Shown here: positions 46,863 to 60,823 of the stretch, piece after piece
Numbering within the stretch: the stretch's first letter is position 1
How the letters are laid out: the number at the start of each line of letters is the position of its first letter
Source of the DNA: Dendrobium chrysotoxum
Taxonomy: Eukaryota > Streptophyta > Magnoliopsida > Asparagales > Orchidaceae
Length of the DNA: 64,000 bases
Direction: 5' to 3'
Assembly: GCA_019925795.1 (NCBI GenBank)
Contig: CM034304.1
Location: forward strand, 7,069,471 to 7,133,470
Notes under the pieces: model-generated
The model's database searches: none
Told to the model about the DNA's origin: nothing
What the model saw: only the letters and a program-made list of their open reading frames with translations
Translations under genes and position numbers: made by a program

Positions 46863-49800
46863 TTAACTCATTCTTTCTTTTGAAGAAAATGCAGCAATTT
46901 GCATTAATAATCAAGGAGATAAAACAACCTACAAGCCATAAGCCTTAGATTCCTCCTTTAACAAAGATATAAAAGAAGGAGGAATCTTATCCAAACTACA
47001 ATCTTCCTAAATAAAAGAACTAAGAATAGGAAAGTTAGCACATAAATCAGCTAACTTATTACACCTTCTAGGAATACAATTAAAAATTACATTGTTGAAT
47101 TCCCTAAAATTATAGAACTCTTTCAAATCTTTGCCACCATTGCCTTGAGCCCCTTGAAGAAACATAATAATGTTTGCATTATCTCCTTCTATGATGATGC
47201 CCTTATTTTTGAACATCTAATCTTTGATCACCTCCTTAATGGTTTATATGGCCACCAACTCCAAAGTAGAAGCATCCCAATGAACAAAAGGCTTACCAAA
47301 AGCCAACAACAATCTTCCTTTGTAAACACGAAAAACCCCCCCAACTCCACCTTTGTATGAAGAGAGTAGAGCTGCATCAACATTGACTTTGATCCAATTG
47401 GGTGGAGGAGGATACCAATGTACATTGGACAACTTTAACAGCTGGTTAGTACCCTGCTTACTTGAATTACAACCACCATAAACCGAAATAGCTGCATTAC
47501 TCAATGCATTAGCTGCTATGAACAATGAGCTATCATTATTTCCCTTATGAATTAGCTTATTCCTAGCTTTCCAATTAAAAAACACCACATTGTAATACAG
47601 ATTGATAAGGAAAATATCTTGTTTAGATATCCACCTGCAACATTCATCAAAAGAATTAAGAGATGGAAAAATGAACCCCCACTTGGAGAGATGTTGTAAA
47701 ACACCTAGGAGCTTCTTGCACTTCACCACCACATGTTGAATGTCTTCAACTTCGCTGCATCCCCTCGGACAACCTGCCTCCCTTTGCAATTTTTAATAAA
47801 ATAAGAACTGATAAGTAGGAAGGCCATTATTAAAGATCCTCCACCAAAACACCTCTACTCATGGGTTCAACATAGCTTATTTAATCCAATTCCAATATGA
47901 GATTGAAGCCACATTATGAATGGATGCTTCATAAGAAGAGCCGAGATAGACTTCCTAGATAATTGGCGAGTTATTTCCAATTGATCTTCCCCATCTCCGG
48001 ACAAATTTGAATTTGACAAATAACATCAACCAATTCAGTCCCCATGCACATACTAAGTTCCTCCTTATTCCAACAATTATTTGAAATAAACTTTCCCACC
48101 AAGAGATTACTCCAATCTTCTATTTTTATAAAAGTTGGCCATCTGCTAAAACTTTTATCCAACACCCAAATGTCAAAGAAAAAATCAATAGACTCCCCAT
48201 TCGCTATACTCCATCTACTGATCGGCTTCAAGTATTTGGCCCCCTCCTCGATTATTTTCCAAGCTGAAGAACCAGTCTTCTTCCCCATGTCTTCCTCAAA
48301 CACATTCCCATATTTCGGAAAGCTTACTTTGTGCAACAATAAATCTTTATCTTGAACATACCTCCACGTCGATTTAGCTCTTAGAGGCCCAGTCTTACTG
48401 CAGCAAGAGTGTAGAGCTCTCCCTCCCCACTTCAAAGGCAAGCACATAACCTTCCAGCTCACATAATGCAACCCAAGCCTACCATCCGATTTATTCCATA
48501 TGAAGCTTCTATAAATCTTGTCAATCTCGTCAAGAATACCATTTGGAACCAACAAATTTGTACAATGAAATATAGTAAAATAGAGTAGAATAGATTTAAT
48601 CAACAAAAGCTTTCCAGCAAGACAGATTAACTTTCCACCCCAAATGTTAACCATCTTCAAAGCTTTATCAACAATAAACTAGAAATCTGCACCAACTAAC
48701 CTTCTCAGAGCCAGTTTAATCCCAAGGTAATTCATCTCTTTAACCATTTTGAATCCCATATGCCGAGCAATGGCCTTTCTACTACTCTTCTTGACAAACT
48801 TACCAAAAAGCACACAACATTTGTTGTTATTAATTCTTTGGCCTGTCCATCCACAAAACTTTTTCAGAATGGTTTTGATCTCCTTAATAGCCTTCATTCT
48901 AGCTTCACAGAAGATGATAACATCATTCGCATACAACAAGTGCGAAATCCTCAACCCATTTGCACTCACACGAATACTAATCCTATCCCCTTTATGCTTG
49001 AAAGCAATAGATAAAAGTTGAGCACAAAGGACGAATAAGAATGGTGACAAGGGACAACCTTGACGAAAGCAACTTCTTGCTTGGATCCACCTAGAGAGAT
49101 TGCCATTAATCAAAAGGGAGAATTTAGTATTAATAGAACACTCCAATATCAATTTAGAATATTTTCTTGGAAAACCAAAATACTGCAATGCTTTGCCTAA
49201 GGTCATCCACCCCATCGAGTCATAAGCTTGTTCCATGCCAATTTTGAAAGAGACAAGGCCTTTAGAAAATTTGGAATATCTGAATTTATGAAACACCTCT
49301 TGAGCCACTAAAACATGATCCGTTAAAGATCTCCCTTTTACGAAAGCCACTTGTTATTCAGAAATCAATTCAGGAATGATAGAAGACATCCTATTCATAA
49401 GTACCTTAGCCACCACCTTGTAGATAGTCCTGCATAAACTAATAGGCCTATAATTTGAAGGGGTCAATAGGTTGTTCACTTTAGGAATAAGCACAATGAT
49501 GGTTTCCTTCCATTTCTCATCCATAAGACCCATCTCAAAGAAGTAGTTAATAGCATTCCACACATCCAATTTGATAATGTCCCAATAAGCTTTAAAGAAA
49601 GAATATGTAATACCATCATTACCTGGAGAAGAGTAACTTTCACCTTACATGATAACATTCTCAACTTCTTCAAAAGAGAAGGATTTGGACACCAATAATT
49701 TATCTTACTCTTCTAAGCATCTCCATGGTTAGGCCAGCCCTCAAGGATACTTCCCCTTTCTTTCCATTTTTCCTGAAAGAACCGGATCAAAGTTTCTTCA

Positions 49801-50090
49801 ATCTGCATTTGATCTTCCTCCAATCCACCATTTTCATTTTTAATTTTGATAATGTAGTTGGAGTTCCTTCTAGCTGAAGCAAAAGAGTGGAAGAATTTGG
49901 AATTGATATCTGCCTCCACCATCTATTGTACCTTAGCCCTTTGCCTTCACCAGGTATCCAAATGAGCTAAAGTAGAATTAAGTTCCCCCGCCTTAACTTT
50001 GAGAGCCCAGCTGTCCTCCTCCGACATGCCACCTTCCTCTACTTCTTTCACTTGGAGCTCTTCTATTTCATTCAAAAAACATTCCTTCAA
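46863..50090 (-). mobile_element. 5'-truncated plant L1-type LINE
   Basis: This is a non-LTR retrotransposon on the minus strand with RT, zf-RVT and RNase H regions but no endonuclease, so its 5' end is missing. Its 3' end at 46863-46883 looks like a worn poly-A tail (TTCAAAAGAAAGAATGAGTTAAAA on the minus strand, with interruptions). It is preceded by a TTATCTCCTTGATTATTAATGC segment of the kind common in plant LINE 3' ends. It abuts element C on the left and satellite on the right. I see no clear target duplication. Confidence 0.85.
47007..50050 (-). pseudogene. LINE ORF2 remnant: RT, zf-RVT and RNase H
   Basis: In transcription order, a linker region (49922-49713, ADINSKFFHSFASARRNSN) precedes the reverse transcriptase. 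RT motifs include VLIPKVNNLLTPSNYRPISL (49569-49354), AFVKGRSLTDHVLVAQE, GCPLSPFLFVLCAQLL and YANDVIIF, where the catalytic YADD has become YAND (49350-48679). The downstream frame 48660-47971 carries WGGKLICLAGKLLLIKSILL and WSIANGESIDFF. The zf-RVT motif CPRGCSEVEDIQHVVVKC lies near 47760. An RNase H of the plant LINE type follows (WIKVNVDAALLSSYKGG; IIIEGDNANIIMFLQG; RRCNKLADLCANF), split by a frameshift near 47230. The altered RT active site and the breaks mean it is inactive. Confidence 0.85.
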
Positions 50091-50282
50091 TAGTTTTGAT
50101 TCTCTGTGATGGGCATATTCCTACCCCATCATATGATCTCCTATTTTTGATACTTTATGAAGGGCATATTCCTACTCTATCATATGATCTCCAAGTTTTA
50201 ACCACATGTGATGGGTATATTCCTACCCCATCATATAATCTTCCAGTCTTAATCCTCTATGATGGGCATAGTCCTACCCCAT

Positions 50283-53200
50283 CATACGATCTCCCTATTT
50301 TGATTCTCTGCGTTGGGCATATTCCTTCCCCATCAAATGATCTCCTAGTTTCGATCCTCAATTATGGGCATAATCCTACCTCTTCATAAGATCCCTAGTT
50401 TTGATCCTCAATAGTGGGAATATTCAAACCCCATTAAATGATCTACCTATTTTGATCCTTTATGATGGGTATTTTCCTTTTCCATCGTATTATCTCCTTG
50501 TTTTGACCATCTTTGATACGCATATTCCTACGCCATTATATGATCTCCTAATTTTGATCCTCTATGATGGGCATATTCCTACCCCATTATATGATCTCCC
50601 AATTTTTATTCTCTGTGATAGGTATATTGTTACCCCATCAAACTATGTGCGACTTTGGATCCCTAGTGATGGCCAAATTCCTACCCCATGATACAATCAC
50701 CAAGTTTTAATCCTCTTTGATGGGCATATTCCTACCCCTTTACACAACCTCCCAAATTTGATCCTTGATGATTGGCATATTCCTTTCCCATTATATGATC
50801 TACTAGTTTTAATCCTTTATGCTGGGTATATTACTACCCCATAAATTGATCTCCTAGTTTTGATCCTCTATGATGGGCATATTCCAACCCCATCATTCAA
50901 TCTCCCAATTTTATTTATCTGTGAAGGGCTTATTCCTGCCCCATCATACGATATCCCAATTTTGATCCTCTGTGACTGGTATATTCCTACCCCATCAAAT
51001 GATCTCCTAGTTTTGACCCTTAGAAATGAAAATATTTCTACCTCTTTATAAGATCTCCTAGTTTTGATCCTCTATGATGGGCATATTCCTACCCAATCAC
51101 ATGATCTGCCCATTTTTATCTCAGTGATAGGCATATTCCTACCCTATCATATGATCCCCAAGTTTGATCCTCTATGATGGCCATATTCCTACCCCATCAT
51201 ACGATTTTCTCGTTTTGATCCTCTATGATGGGCACATTCCTACCCCATCATAGGATCTCCCTCTTTCGATCCTCTGTGATGGGCATATTCCTACCCCATT
51301 ATATGATTACCTAGTTTTGGTCCTTTGTTATGGGCATATTCCCACCCAACCATATGATCACCTAGTTTTGATTCTCTGTGATTGGTATATTCCTACCCCA
51401 TCATATGATCTCCTAATTTTGATCTTCTATGATGGGCATCATCCTACCCCATTATAAGATCTCCCTTTTTTTGTTCCTCTATGATGGGCATATTCCTACT
51501 TCATCGTACAATCTCCCAATTTTGTTCCTCTGTGATGGGTATATTTCTTCCCCATCATATGATCTCCCAGTTTCGATCCTCAGTTATGGGCATATTCCTA
51601 CCCCTTCATACGATCTTCTAGTTTTTATCCTCTAAGATGGGCATATTCCTACCCCATCATATAATCTCCTAGGATTGATCCTCTGTGATAGGCATATTCC
51701 TACCCAATATATTGATCTACCTATTTGGATTGTTTGTGATAGGCATATTCCTACACCATCATATGATCTCCCAATTTTGATCCTCTTTGATGGGCATATA
51801 CCTACCCCTTCATACGATCTCCCAATTTTGATCTTCTATGATGGGCATATTCCTACATCATCATACGATTTACTAGTTTTGATCATCTATGATTGGTAAA
51901 TTCCTACCCCATAAAATGATCTCCTAGTTTTAATATTCTATTATGGGTATATTCCTACCCATTGATTTGATCTACAAGTTCTATTCCTCTGTGATTGGCA
52001 TATTCCTACCCCACCATACTCTCTCCCAATTTGGATCCTTTATGATGGGTATATTCCTTCCCAATCATATGATCTCCTAGTTTAATCCTTAGTGAGGGGA
52101 ATATTCCTACCCTTTCATACGATCTTCTAATTTTGATCCTCTATGATTGGCAAATTCCCACCTCATCATATAATCTGCTAGTTTTGATCCTCAGAGATAG
52201 ACATATTCCTACCCCATCATATGATCTCCTAATTTTGATCTAAAGTGATGGGCATATTCCTACCCCATCATATGATCTACTAGCTTGGATCCTTTATGAT
52301 GGGCATATTCCTACCCCATCATACGATCTCCCAGTTTTGATCCTCTATGATGGACATATTCCTACCACATCATACGATCTTCCAATTTCGATCCTCTATA
52401 ATGGGTATACTCCCACCCCATCATAAGATCTCTAAGTTTTGGTCCTCTGTGATGGGCATATTCCTACCCCATCATAGGATCTCCCAGTTTTGATCCTCTA
52501 TGATGGGCATATTCCGATTACCTAGTTTTGATCCTCTAAAATTGGCATACTCATATCCCATCATATAATCACCTAGTTTTAATCCTCTATGATAGGCATA
52601 TTACTACCACATCGTATGATCTCCTAGTTTTAAAACTCAATAATGGGCATATTTTGACCCCATTATACGATCTCCCATCTTTATTCCTCTATGATGGGTA
52701 TAGTCCTATCCCATCGTATGATCTCCCAATTTTGATCCTCTATGATGGGCATATTTCAACCCAATTATATGATCTCCTAATTTTGATCCTCAATTATGGG
52801 CATATTCCTATCCCTTCATATAATCTCCTAATTTTGATCCTCTATGATGGGCATATTCCTACCCCATCATACAATCTCCCTATTTTGATTCTCTGTGAAG
52901 GGCATACTCCTACCCCATCATACGATCTCCTAGTTTCGATCCTCAATTATGGGCATATTCCTACCCCTTCATAAGATCTCCAGTTTTGATCCTCAATGTT
53001 GGGCATATTCCCACCCCATCAAATGATCTCCCAATTTTGATCCTTCTTCATGGGTATATTCCTTCTCCATCAAATGATCTCCTAATTTTGACCCTCTTTG
53101 AAAGGTATATTCCTAGCCCATTATATGATCTCCTAGTTTTGATCCTCTGTGAAGGGCATAATCCTAACCTATTATATGGTCTCCCAATTCTAATCCCCTG

Positions 53201-55570
53201 TGATAAGCATATTCTTACCCCGTCATACTATTTGCCACTTTCGATCCAATTTGATGGCCATAATCCTACCCCATCATATGATCTCCAAGTTTTAATCCTC
53301 TTTGATGGGCATATTCTTACCCCTTTAAAAGACCTCCCAATTTTGATCCTCTATGATTGGTATATTCCTTACCCATCATATGACCTACAAGTTTTGATCC
53401 TTTGTGATGGGTATATTCCTTTCCCATAAAATAACCTCGTAATTTTCATCCCCTATAATGGGCATATTCCTATGCCATCATTCGATCTACCAATTTTATT
53501 CCTCAATGATGGGCTTACTCCTACTCCATCATACGATCTCCCAATTTTGATCCTCTATGATGGGTATATTTCTACCCCATTAAAAGATCTCCTAGTTTTG
53601 ATGCTCAGAGATGGGAATATTTCTACCCCTTCATAAGATCTCCTAGTTTTGATCCTCTATGATGGGCATATTCCTACACGATCATTTGATCTGCCAGTTT
53701 TGATCATCAGTGATAGGCATATACCTACCCTATCATATAATCCCCCAGCTATTATCCTCTATGATGGGCATATTCCTATCCCATCAAATGATCTACCAGT
53801 TTGGATTCTTTGTGATGTGCATATTCCGACCTCAACATACGATCTCCTAGTTTTAATCCTCTATGATGGGTATATATTCCTACCCCATCATATGATATTC
53901 TAGTTTTGATCCTCTATGGTGGGTATATTCCTATCCCATCATATGATCTATAATTTCAATCCTCTGTGATGGGCATATTCCTACCCCATCATAGGATCTC
54001 CTAGTTTCGATCCTCTGTGATTGGCATATTCCTGCCCCATCATAAGATTACTTCGTTTTGGTCCTCTGTGATGGCCATATTCCTTCCTAATCATACGATC
54101 ACCTAGTTTTGATCCTCTTTGATTAAAATATTCCTACCTCATCATATGATCTCCTAATTTTGATCTTTTATGATGGGCATATTCCTACCCTATTATAAGA
54201 TCTCCCTTTTTTGTTCCTTTATGATGGGCATATTACTACCCCATATTATGCTCTCCCAATTTTGATCCTCTGTGATGGGTATATTTTTTCATGATCATAT
54301 GATCTCAAAGTTTTGATCATCAGTTATGGGCATATTCCTACCCCTTTATATGATCTTCTAGTTTTTATCCTTTATGATGGGCATATTCCAACCCCATCAT
54401 ATGATCTACTTGGATTGATTATATATGATAGGCATATTCCTACCCCATCAAATGATTTACCTATTTGGATTATTTATCATGGGCATATTCCTTCCCCATC
54501 ATACGATCTCCCAATTTTGGTCCTCTTTGATGGGTATATTCCTACGCTTCATACGATCTCCCAGTTTTGATCTTCAATGATGGGCATATTCTTACCCCAT
54601 CATACGATCTACTAGTTTTGATCATCTATGATGCGAAATTTCCTACCAAATAAATTCATCTCCTAGTTTTAATATTCTATTATGGGCATATTCCTACCCC
54701 TTGATACGATCTCCTAGTTCTATTCCTCTATGATTGACATATTCCTTCCCCACCATGCTCTCTCCCAGTTTGGAACCTCTATGATGGGTATATTCATACC
54801 GAATCATATGATCTCCTAGTTTAATTATCAGTGATGGGAATATTCCTACCCCTTCATACGTTCTTCCAATTTTTATCCTCTATGATTAGCAAATTCCTAC
54901 CTTATCATATTATCTACCATTTTTGATCCTCAGGGATGGGCATATTCCTACCCCATCATATAATCTTCCAATTTTGATCCTCTGTGATGGGCATATTCCT
55001 ACCCCATCATATGATCTGCTAGTTTGGATCCTTTATGATTAGCATATTACTACCCCATCATATAATCTCCCAATTTTGATCCTCTGAGATGGGCATATTC
55101 CTATCCCATTATACGATCTTCCAATTTTGATCTTCTATTATGGGTAAATTCCTACCCCATCATAAGATCTCGTAGTTTTGATCCCCTGTGATGGACATAT
55201 TCCTACCCCATCATAGGATCTCCCAATTTTGATACTCTATGATGGGCATATTCCTACCCAATCATATGATTAACTAGTTTTTATCTTATGTAATGGGCAT
55301 ATTCGTACCCCATCATATGATCACCTAGTTTTGATCCTCTGTGATAGGCATATTACTACCACATCGTATGATCTCCTAGTTTTAAAACTCTATAATGGGC
55401 ATATTCCTACCCCATTATACGATCTCCCACTATTATTCCTCTATGATGGGCATATTCCTACCCCATCATATGATCTCCCAATTTTATTCCTCTATGATGG
55501 GCATATTTCTACCCCACTATACGATCTCCCAATTTTGATCCTCAATTTTTGGCATATTCCTACCCCTTCA
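50283..55570. repeat. Higher-order repeat blocks in array III
   Basis: Ordered series of variant monomers recur at about 2.6-2.75 kb. TAATATTCTATTATGGG is at 51931 and 54670 (2739 bp), each followed by a TCTATTCCTCT monomer and a CACCAT(A/G)CTCTCTCCCA variant. GTTTTAAAACTC occurs near 52632, 55384 and, as GTTTAAAACTC, 59409 (spacings 2752 and 4025 bp). A CTCCCTATTTTGATTCTCTG block occurs at 50291 and 52876. The dominant period of about 54 monomers is longer than the 40-52 seen in array I. Confidence 0.7.
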
Positions 55571-58500
55571 TATGATCTCCCAGTTTTGATCCTCTATGAT
55601 GGGCATATTCCAACCCCATCACATGATCTACCAGTTTCGATCCTTAGTGATGGGCATATTCTAACCCCATTAGATCATCTCCCTGTTTTGATCCTTTACA
55701 ATTGGTATATTCCTACCGTATCATATGATCTCCTAGTTTTGACCCTCTAAGATATGCATATTCCTACTCCATCATATGATCTTCCAGTCTTGATCCTCTA
55801 TGATGGGCATATTCCTACCCCATCCTTTTATCTCCAAGTTTTGATTCTCTATGATGGGCATATTCCAACCCATCTTACGATCTCCTAGTTTCAAACCTCA
55901 ATGATGGGCATATTCCAACCCCTTTATATGATCTTCCAATTTTTATCCACTGTGGTTGGCATATTCCTACCCCATCATATGACCTCCTAGTTTCGATCCT
56001 CTATAATGGGAATATTTCTACCTAATTATAGGATCACCCAACTTTGATCCTCTTTGATGGGAATATTCCTAGCCCATCAAATGATCTCCCAATTTTGATC
56101 CATTAAGATGGGTATATTCCTATACCATCATACGATCTCCTAGTTTTAATCCTCTTTGATAGGCATATTCCCACCCTATCATACGCTCTCCAATTCCAAT
56201 CCTCCTTGATGGGCATAATCCTACCCCATTATATGATCTCCTAATTTTGATCATCTATGATAGGTATTCCTACCCCATCAAATGCTCAGCCAGTTTGGAT
56301 CCTTTATGATGGGTATATTCCTACTTCATCATATGAGCTCCAAATTTTGATCCTCTTTGATGGGCATATTCCTACCCCATCATACGATCTCCTAGTTTCA
56401 ATCCTCTATGACGGGCATATTCCTACCCCCTTCAAGTGAACTCTTAGTTTTGATCCTCTGTGATGGGCATATTCCTACCTCACCATACGATCTCCCAATT
56501 TTGTTCCTCTATGATGGGCATATTCCTATCCCATCATGCGATCTCCCATTTTTTATCTTCTTTAATGGGTATATTACTACCTTATCAAATAATATTGTTG
56601 TTTTGATCCTAGGTGATGAGCATATTTCTACCCCATCAATTGAAGTTCCAGTCTTGATCCTTTATGATGGGCATATTTCTACCCCATTAAATAATCTCCC
56701 AATTCTGGTCTAGTTTGATGGGAATATTCTTACCCCATTATATGTTCTCCTAGTTTTGATCTTCTATGATGGGCATATTGCTACCCCATTATATGATCTC
56801 CTAGTTTTGATCCCCTGTGATAGCTATATTCCAACCCAGTCATATAATCTCCTTTTTTTAATTCTCTGTGATCGGCATGTTCCTACCCCATTACATGATC
56901 TCCTAGTTTTGATCTTTTGTGATGGGCATATTCTTACCCCATTATATAATCTCTCATTTTTATTCCTCTATGATGGGCATATTCCTGCCCCGTCATATGA
57001 TCTCCTAATTTTTATCCATTATGATAGGCATATTCCTACCCCATCATATGATCTTCCAGCTTGGATCCTTTGTGATGGGCATATTCCTACCCCATTATAT
57101 GATCTGACAATTTCGATCCTTTGTGATGGGCATATTCTTTCCCTATTATATGATCTCCTAGTTCCAATCCCCTGTGATGGGCATATTAATAGCTCATTAT
57201 ATGATCTCCTCATTTCGATCCTCTGTGATTGGCATATTCCTACCGCATCATGTGATCTCCCAATTTTGATCCTCTATAATAGGTATATTCCTACTCCATC
57301 ATACGATCTCGCTATTTTAATCCAGTGTAATGCGCATATTTCTACCGGATCATATAATGTTCCCATCTTGATCCTCTGTGATGGGCATATTTCTACCCCA
57401 TCAAACGATCTCCCAGTTTTGATCCTTCTTGATGGGAATATTCATACCCCACTATATGATCTCTTAGTTTTGATCCTTTGTAATGGGCATATTCCAACCC
57501 TATTATACGATCTGAAAGTTTTGATCCTCTGTGATGTCTATATTCCAACCTAATCATACAATCTCATAATTTTGATTCTCTATGATGGGCTTACTCCTAC
57601 CCATCATATGAACTCCTAGTTTTAATCCTCTTTTATGGGCATATTCTTACCCCCATTATTGAATCTCCCATTTTTGTTCCTCTATGATGGTCATATTCCT
57701 ATCCCATCATATGATCTCGCCATTTTGATCTTCTGTGATAGGCATATTCCTACCCCATCATATGATCTTCCAATTTGGATCCTTTATGATGGGCATATTC
57801 CTACCTCATTATACGATCTCCCTATTTTGATCCCCATTGATCGGCATATTCTTACCCCATCATATGATCTCCCAATTTCGATCCTCTATGATGGGCATAT
57901 TCTTACCCTATCATACGATCTCCTAATTTCGATCCACATTGATGGGCATATTCCTGCCCCATGATATGATATCCTAATTTTGATCCTTTATGATGGGCAT
58001 ATTTCTACCCATCATGCTATCTCCCCATTTTTATCCTCTATAGTGGGTATATTCCTACCCCATCATACGATCTACCAGTTTGGATCCTTTGAGATGGGCA
58101 TATTCCTACCCCATCATATGATCTCCCAGTTTTGATCCTCTATGATGGGCATATTCATACCCCATCATACGATCTCCTAGTTTTATTCTTGTAAGATGGG
58201 CATATTTCTTCCCAATCATATGATCTCTTAGTTTTGACCCTCTGTGATGGGCTTATTTTAACTCCTTCAAATAACCTCCTAGTTTTGATCCTCTGTGATG
58301 GGCATATTCCTACCCCATCATATGATCTCCTAGTTTTGACTCTCTGTGATGGATATATTCCTACCCCATCATATGACCTCCCAGTAGTGTTTCTCTGTGA
58401 TTGGCATATTCTTACCCCATCATATGATCTCCTTGTTTAAAAACATGTATGATGGGCGTATTCCTACCCCATTACATGATCTCCAATTAATATTCCTCTA

Positions 58501-60804
58501 TGATGGGCATATTCCTACCCCATCATACGATCTCTAGTTTTGATCCTTTCTGATGGGTCTATTCCTACCCCAACACACGATCTCCTAGTTTTGATCTTCT
58601 TTGATGGGCATATTCATACAACATAATATAATCTTCAAATCATGATCTTTTATGATGGGCTTATTCTAATCCCATCATACAATCTTCAAGTTTTGATCCT
58701 TAGTGATGGGCATATTCCTACCCAATCATATGATCTCCCATTTTTTATCCTCTATGATGGGCATATTCCTTTCCCATCATAAGGTCTACCAGTTTCTATC
58801 CTCTATGATGGGCATATTCCCACCCCATCATATGATCTCCTAGTTTTGATCTTTTCTTATGAGTATATTCTTACCCCGTCATATAATCTCCAAGTTTTGA
58901 TCAACTTTGATGGAATAATCCTACCCCGTCATACGATCTCTCAATTTTGATCCACAGTGATGGATATTTTCCTACCCCTTCATACGATCTTCTAGTTTCA
59001 ATCCTCTATGATGGGCACATTCCTAGCCCATCATTTGATCTTCTTGTTTCAATCCTTAGTGATGGGCATATTCTTACCCCATCTTATTATCTCCCAATTT
59101 TAATCCTCTATGATGGTCATATTCCTACCCCCATCATACGATCAACAAGTTTTGATCCTCTATGATGGGTATATTCCTACCCCATCATACAATCTCCCAA
59201 TTTCAACCCTCTATGATGGGCTTATTTCTACCCCATTATATGATCTTTCAGTCTTGATTCTCTATGATGGGCATATTCTTTCCCCATCACATGATCTCCC
59301 TGTTTAGATTCTCTTTGATGGGCATATTCCTACCCCATCAAGTAATCTCGTAGTTTCAATCCTCAGTGATGGGCATATTCCTACCCCATCATAAGATCTC
59401 CTATGTTTAAAACTCGATAATGGGCATATTCCTACCACATTATATGATCTCCCATTTTTATTCCTCTATGATGGGCATATTCCTACCCCATCGTATGATC
59501 TCCCAATTTTGATCCTCTATGATGGGCATATTTCTACCCCATTATACCATCTTCCAATTTTGATCCTCAATTATGGGCATATTCCTACCCTTTCATGTGA
59601 TCTTACAATTTCGATCCTTTATGATGGGCATATTCCTACCCCATCATATAATCTCCCAGTTTTAATCCTTTATGATAGACATATTCCTCCCCTATTATAA
59701 GATCTCCAAATTTTAATCTTCTATGATTGGCAAATTCTCACCCCATCATATGATCTCCCAATTTTAATCCTTTGTGATGTGTATATTCTTACCCTATGAT
59801 ACAATCTCCCTATTTTGATCCACTTCTATGGGCATATTTCTACCCCATCATACGATCTCCCAATTTTGATCATTTGTGATGGGCATTTTCTTACCTCATC
59901 ATACGATCTCCCAGTTTTGATCCTATATAATGGGTAAAATCCTATCCTACCTTAAAATGCCCTAGTTTTCATTCTCTTTGACATGCATATTCCTACCGCA
60001 TCATACGACCTCCCAGTTTGGATCCTTTATCATGGGCATATTCCTACCCCTCATTCATTCTCCTAGTTCTGATTCTTTTTGATGGGCATATACATACCCT
60101 CTTATATGATCTCCTAGTGTTTATCCTCTATGAAGGGCATATTCATACCCCATTATACGATCTCCCATTTTTGTTCCTCTATGATGGGCATTTTCCTACC
60201 CAATCATACAATCTCCCAATTTTGATACTCTATGATGGTATATTCCTTCCCATCATATGATTTTCTTGTTTTGATCCTGAATAGTGGGCTTATTCCTACC
60301 CCTTTATACGATCTTCCAGTGTTGATCCTCAACGATGGGCATATTCCAACCCCATCTTACGATCTCCCAGTTAGTATCCTCTATGATGGGCATATTCCTA
60401 CCCCATCATATGTTCTCCCAATTTTGATCCTCTATGATGGGTATATTCCTACCCCATCATAAGATCTTCCAGTTTCGACCCTCTATGATGGGTATATTCC
60501 AGCCCGATCATATAATCTTTCAGTCTTGATCTTCTATGATGGAAAAATTCTTATCCCATCATACAATTTCCTAGTTTGGATTCTGTTTGATTGGCATATT
60601 TCTACCCCATCAAATGATGCCCCAGTTTTGATCCTCAGTGATGGGCATATTCCTACCCATTCATAAGATCTTCCAGTTTCGATCCTTAGTGATGGGCGCA
60701 CTCCTACCTTCTCATATGATCTCCCTATTTTGATCCTATGTGATGGGCATATTCCTACCCCAACATAGCATCTCCTAATTTCGATCCTCTATGATGGGCA
60801 TATT

Positions 60805-60823
60805 CCCCCCCCCCCCCCCCCCC
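60805..60823. repeat. 19-base poly-C run inside the satellite
   Basis: Nineteen consecutive C bases replace the usual CCTACCCC position of one monomer and are followed by the atypical TGTTCCCAAATACC before normal satellite resumes. No other monomer has this. It may be a sequencing or assembly artefact at a junction. Confidence 0.9.

Noticed and set aside
47145..47360. Plus-strand ORFs over the LINE, also at 48044-48355 and 48749-49021
   Set aside because: They are antisense shadows of the minus-strand LINE ORF2.
50515..52530. Truncated monomers near 52515 considered as a separate insertion site
   Set aside because: The sequence before and after is ordinary satellite and the short unit is explained by unequal exchange or slippage.
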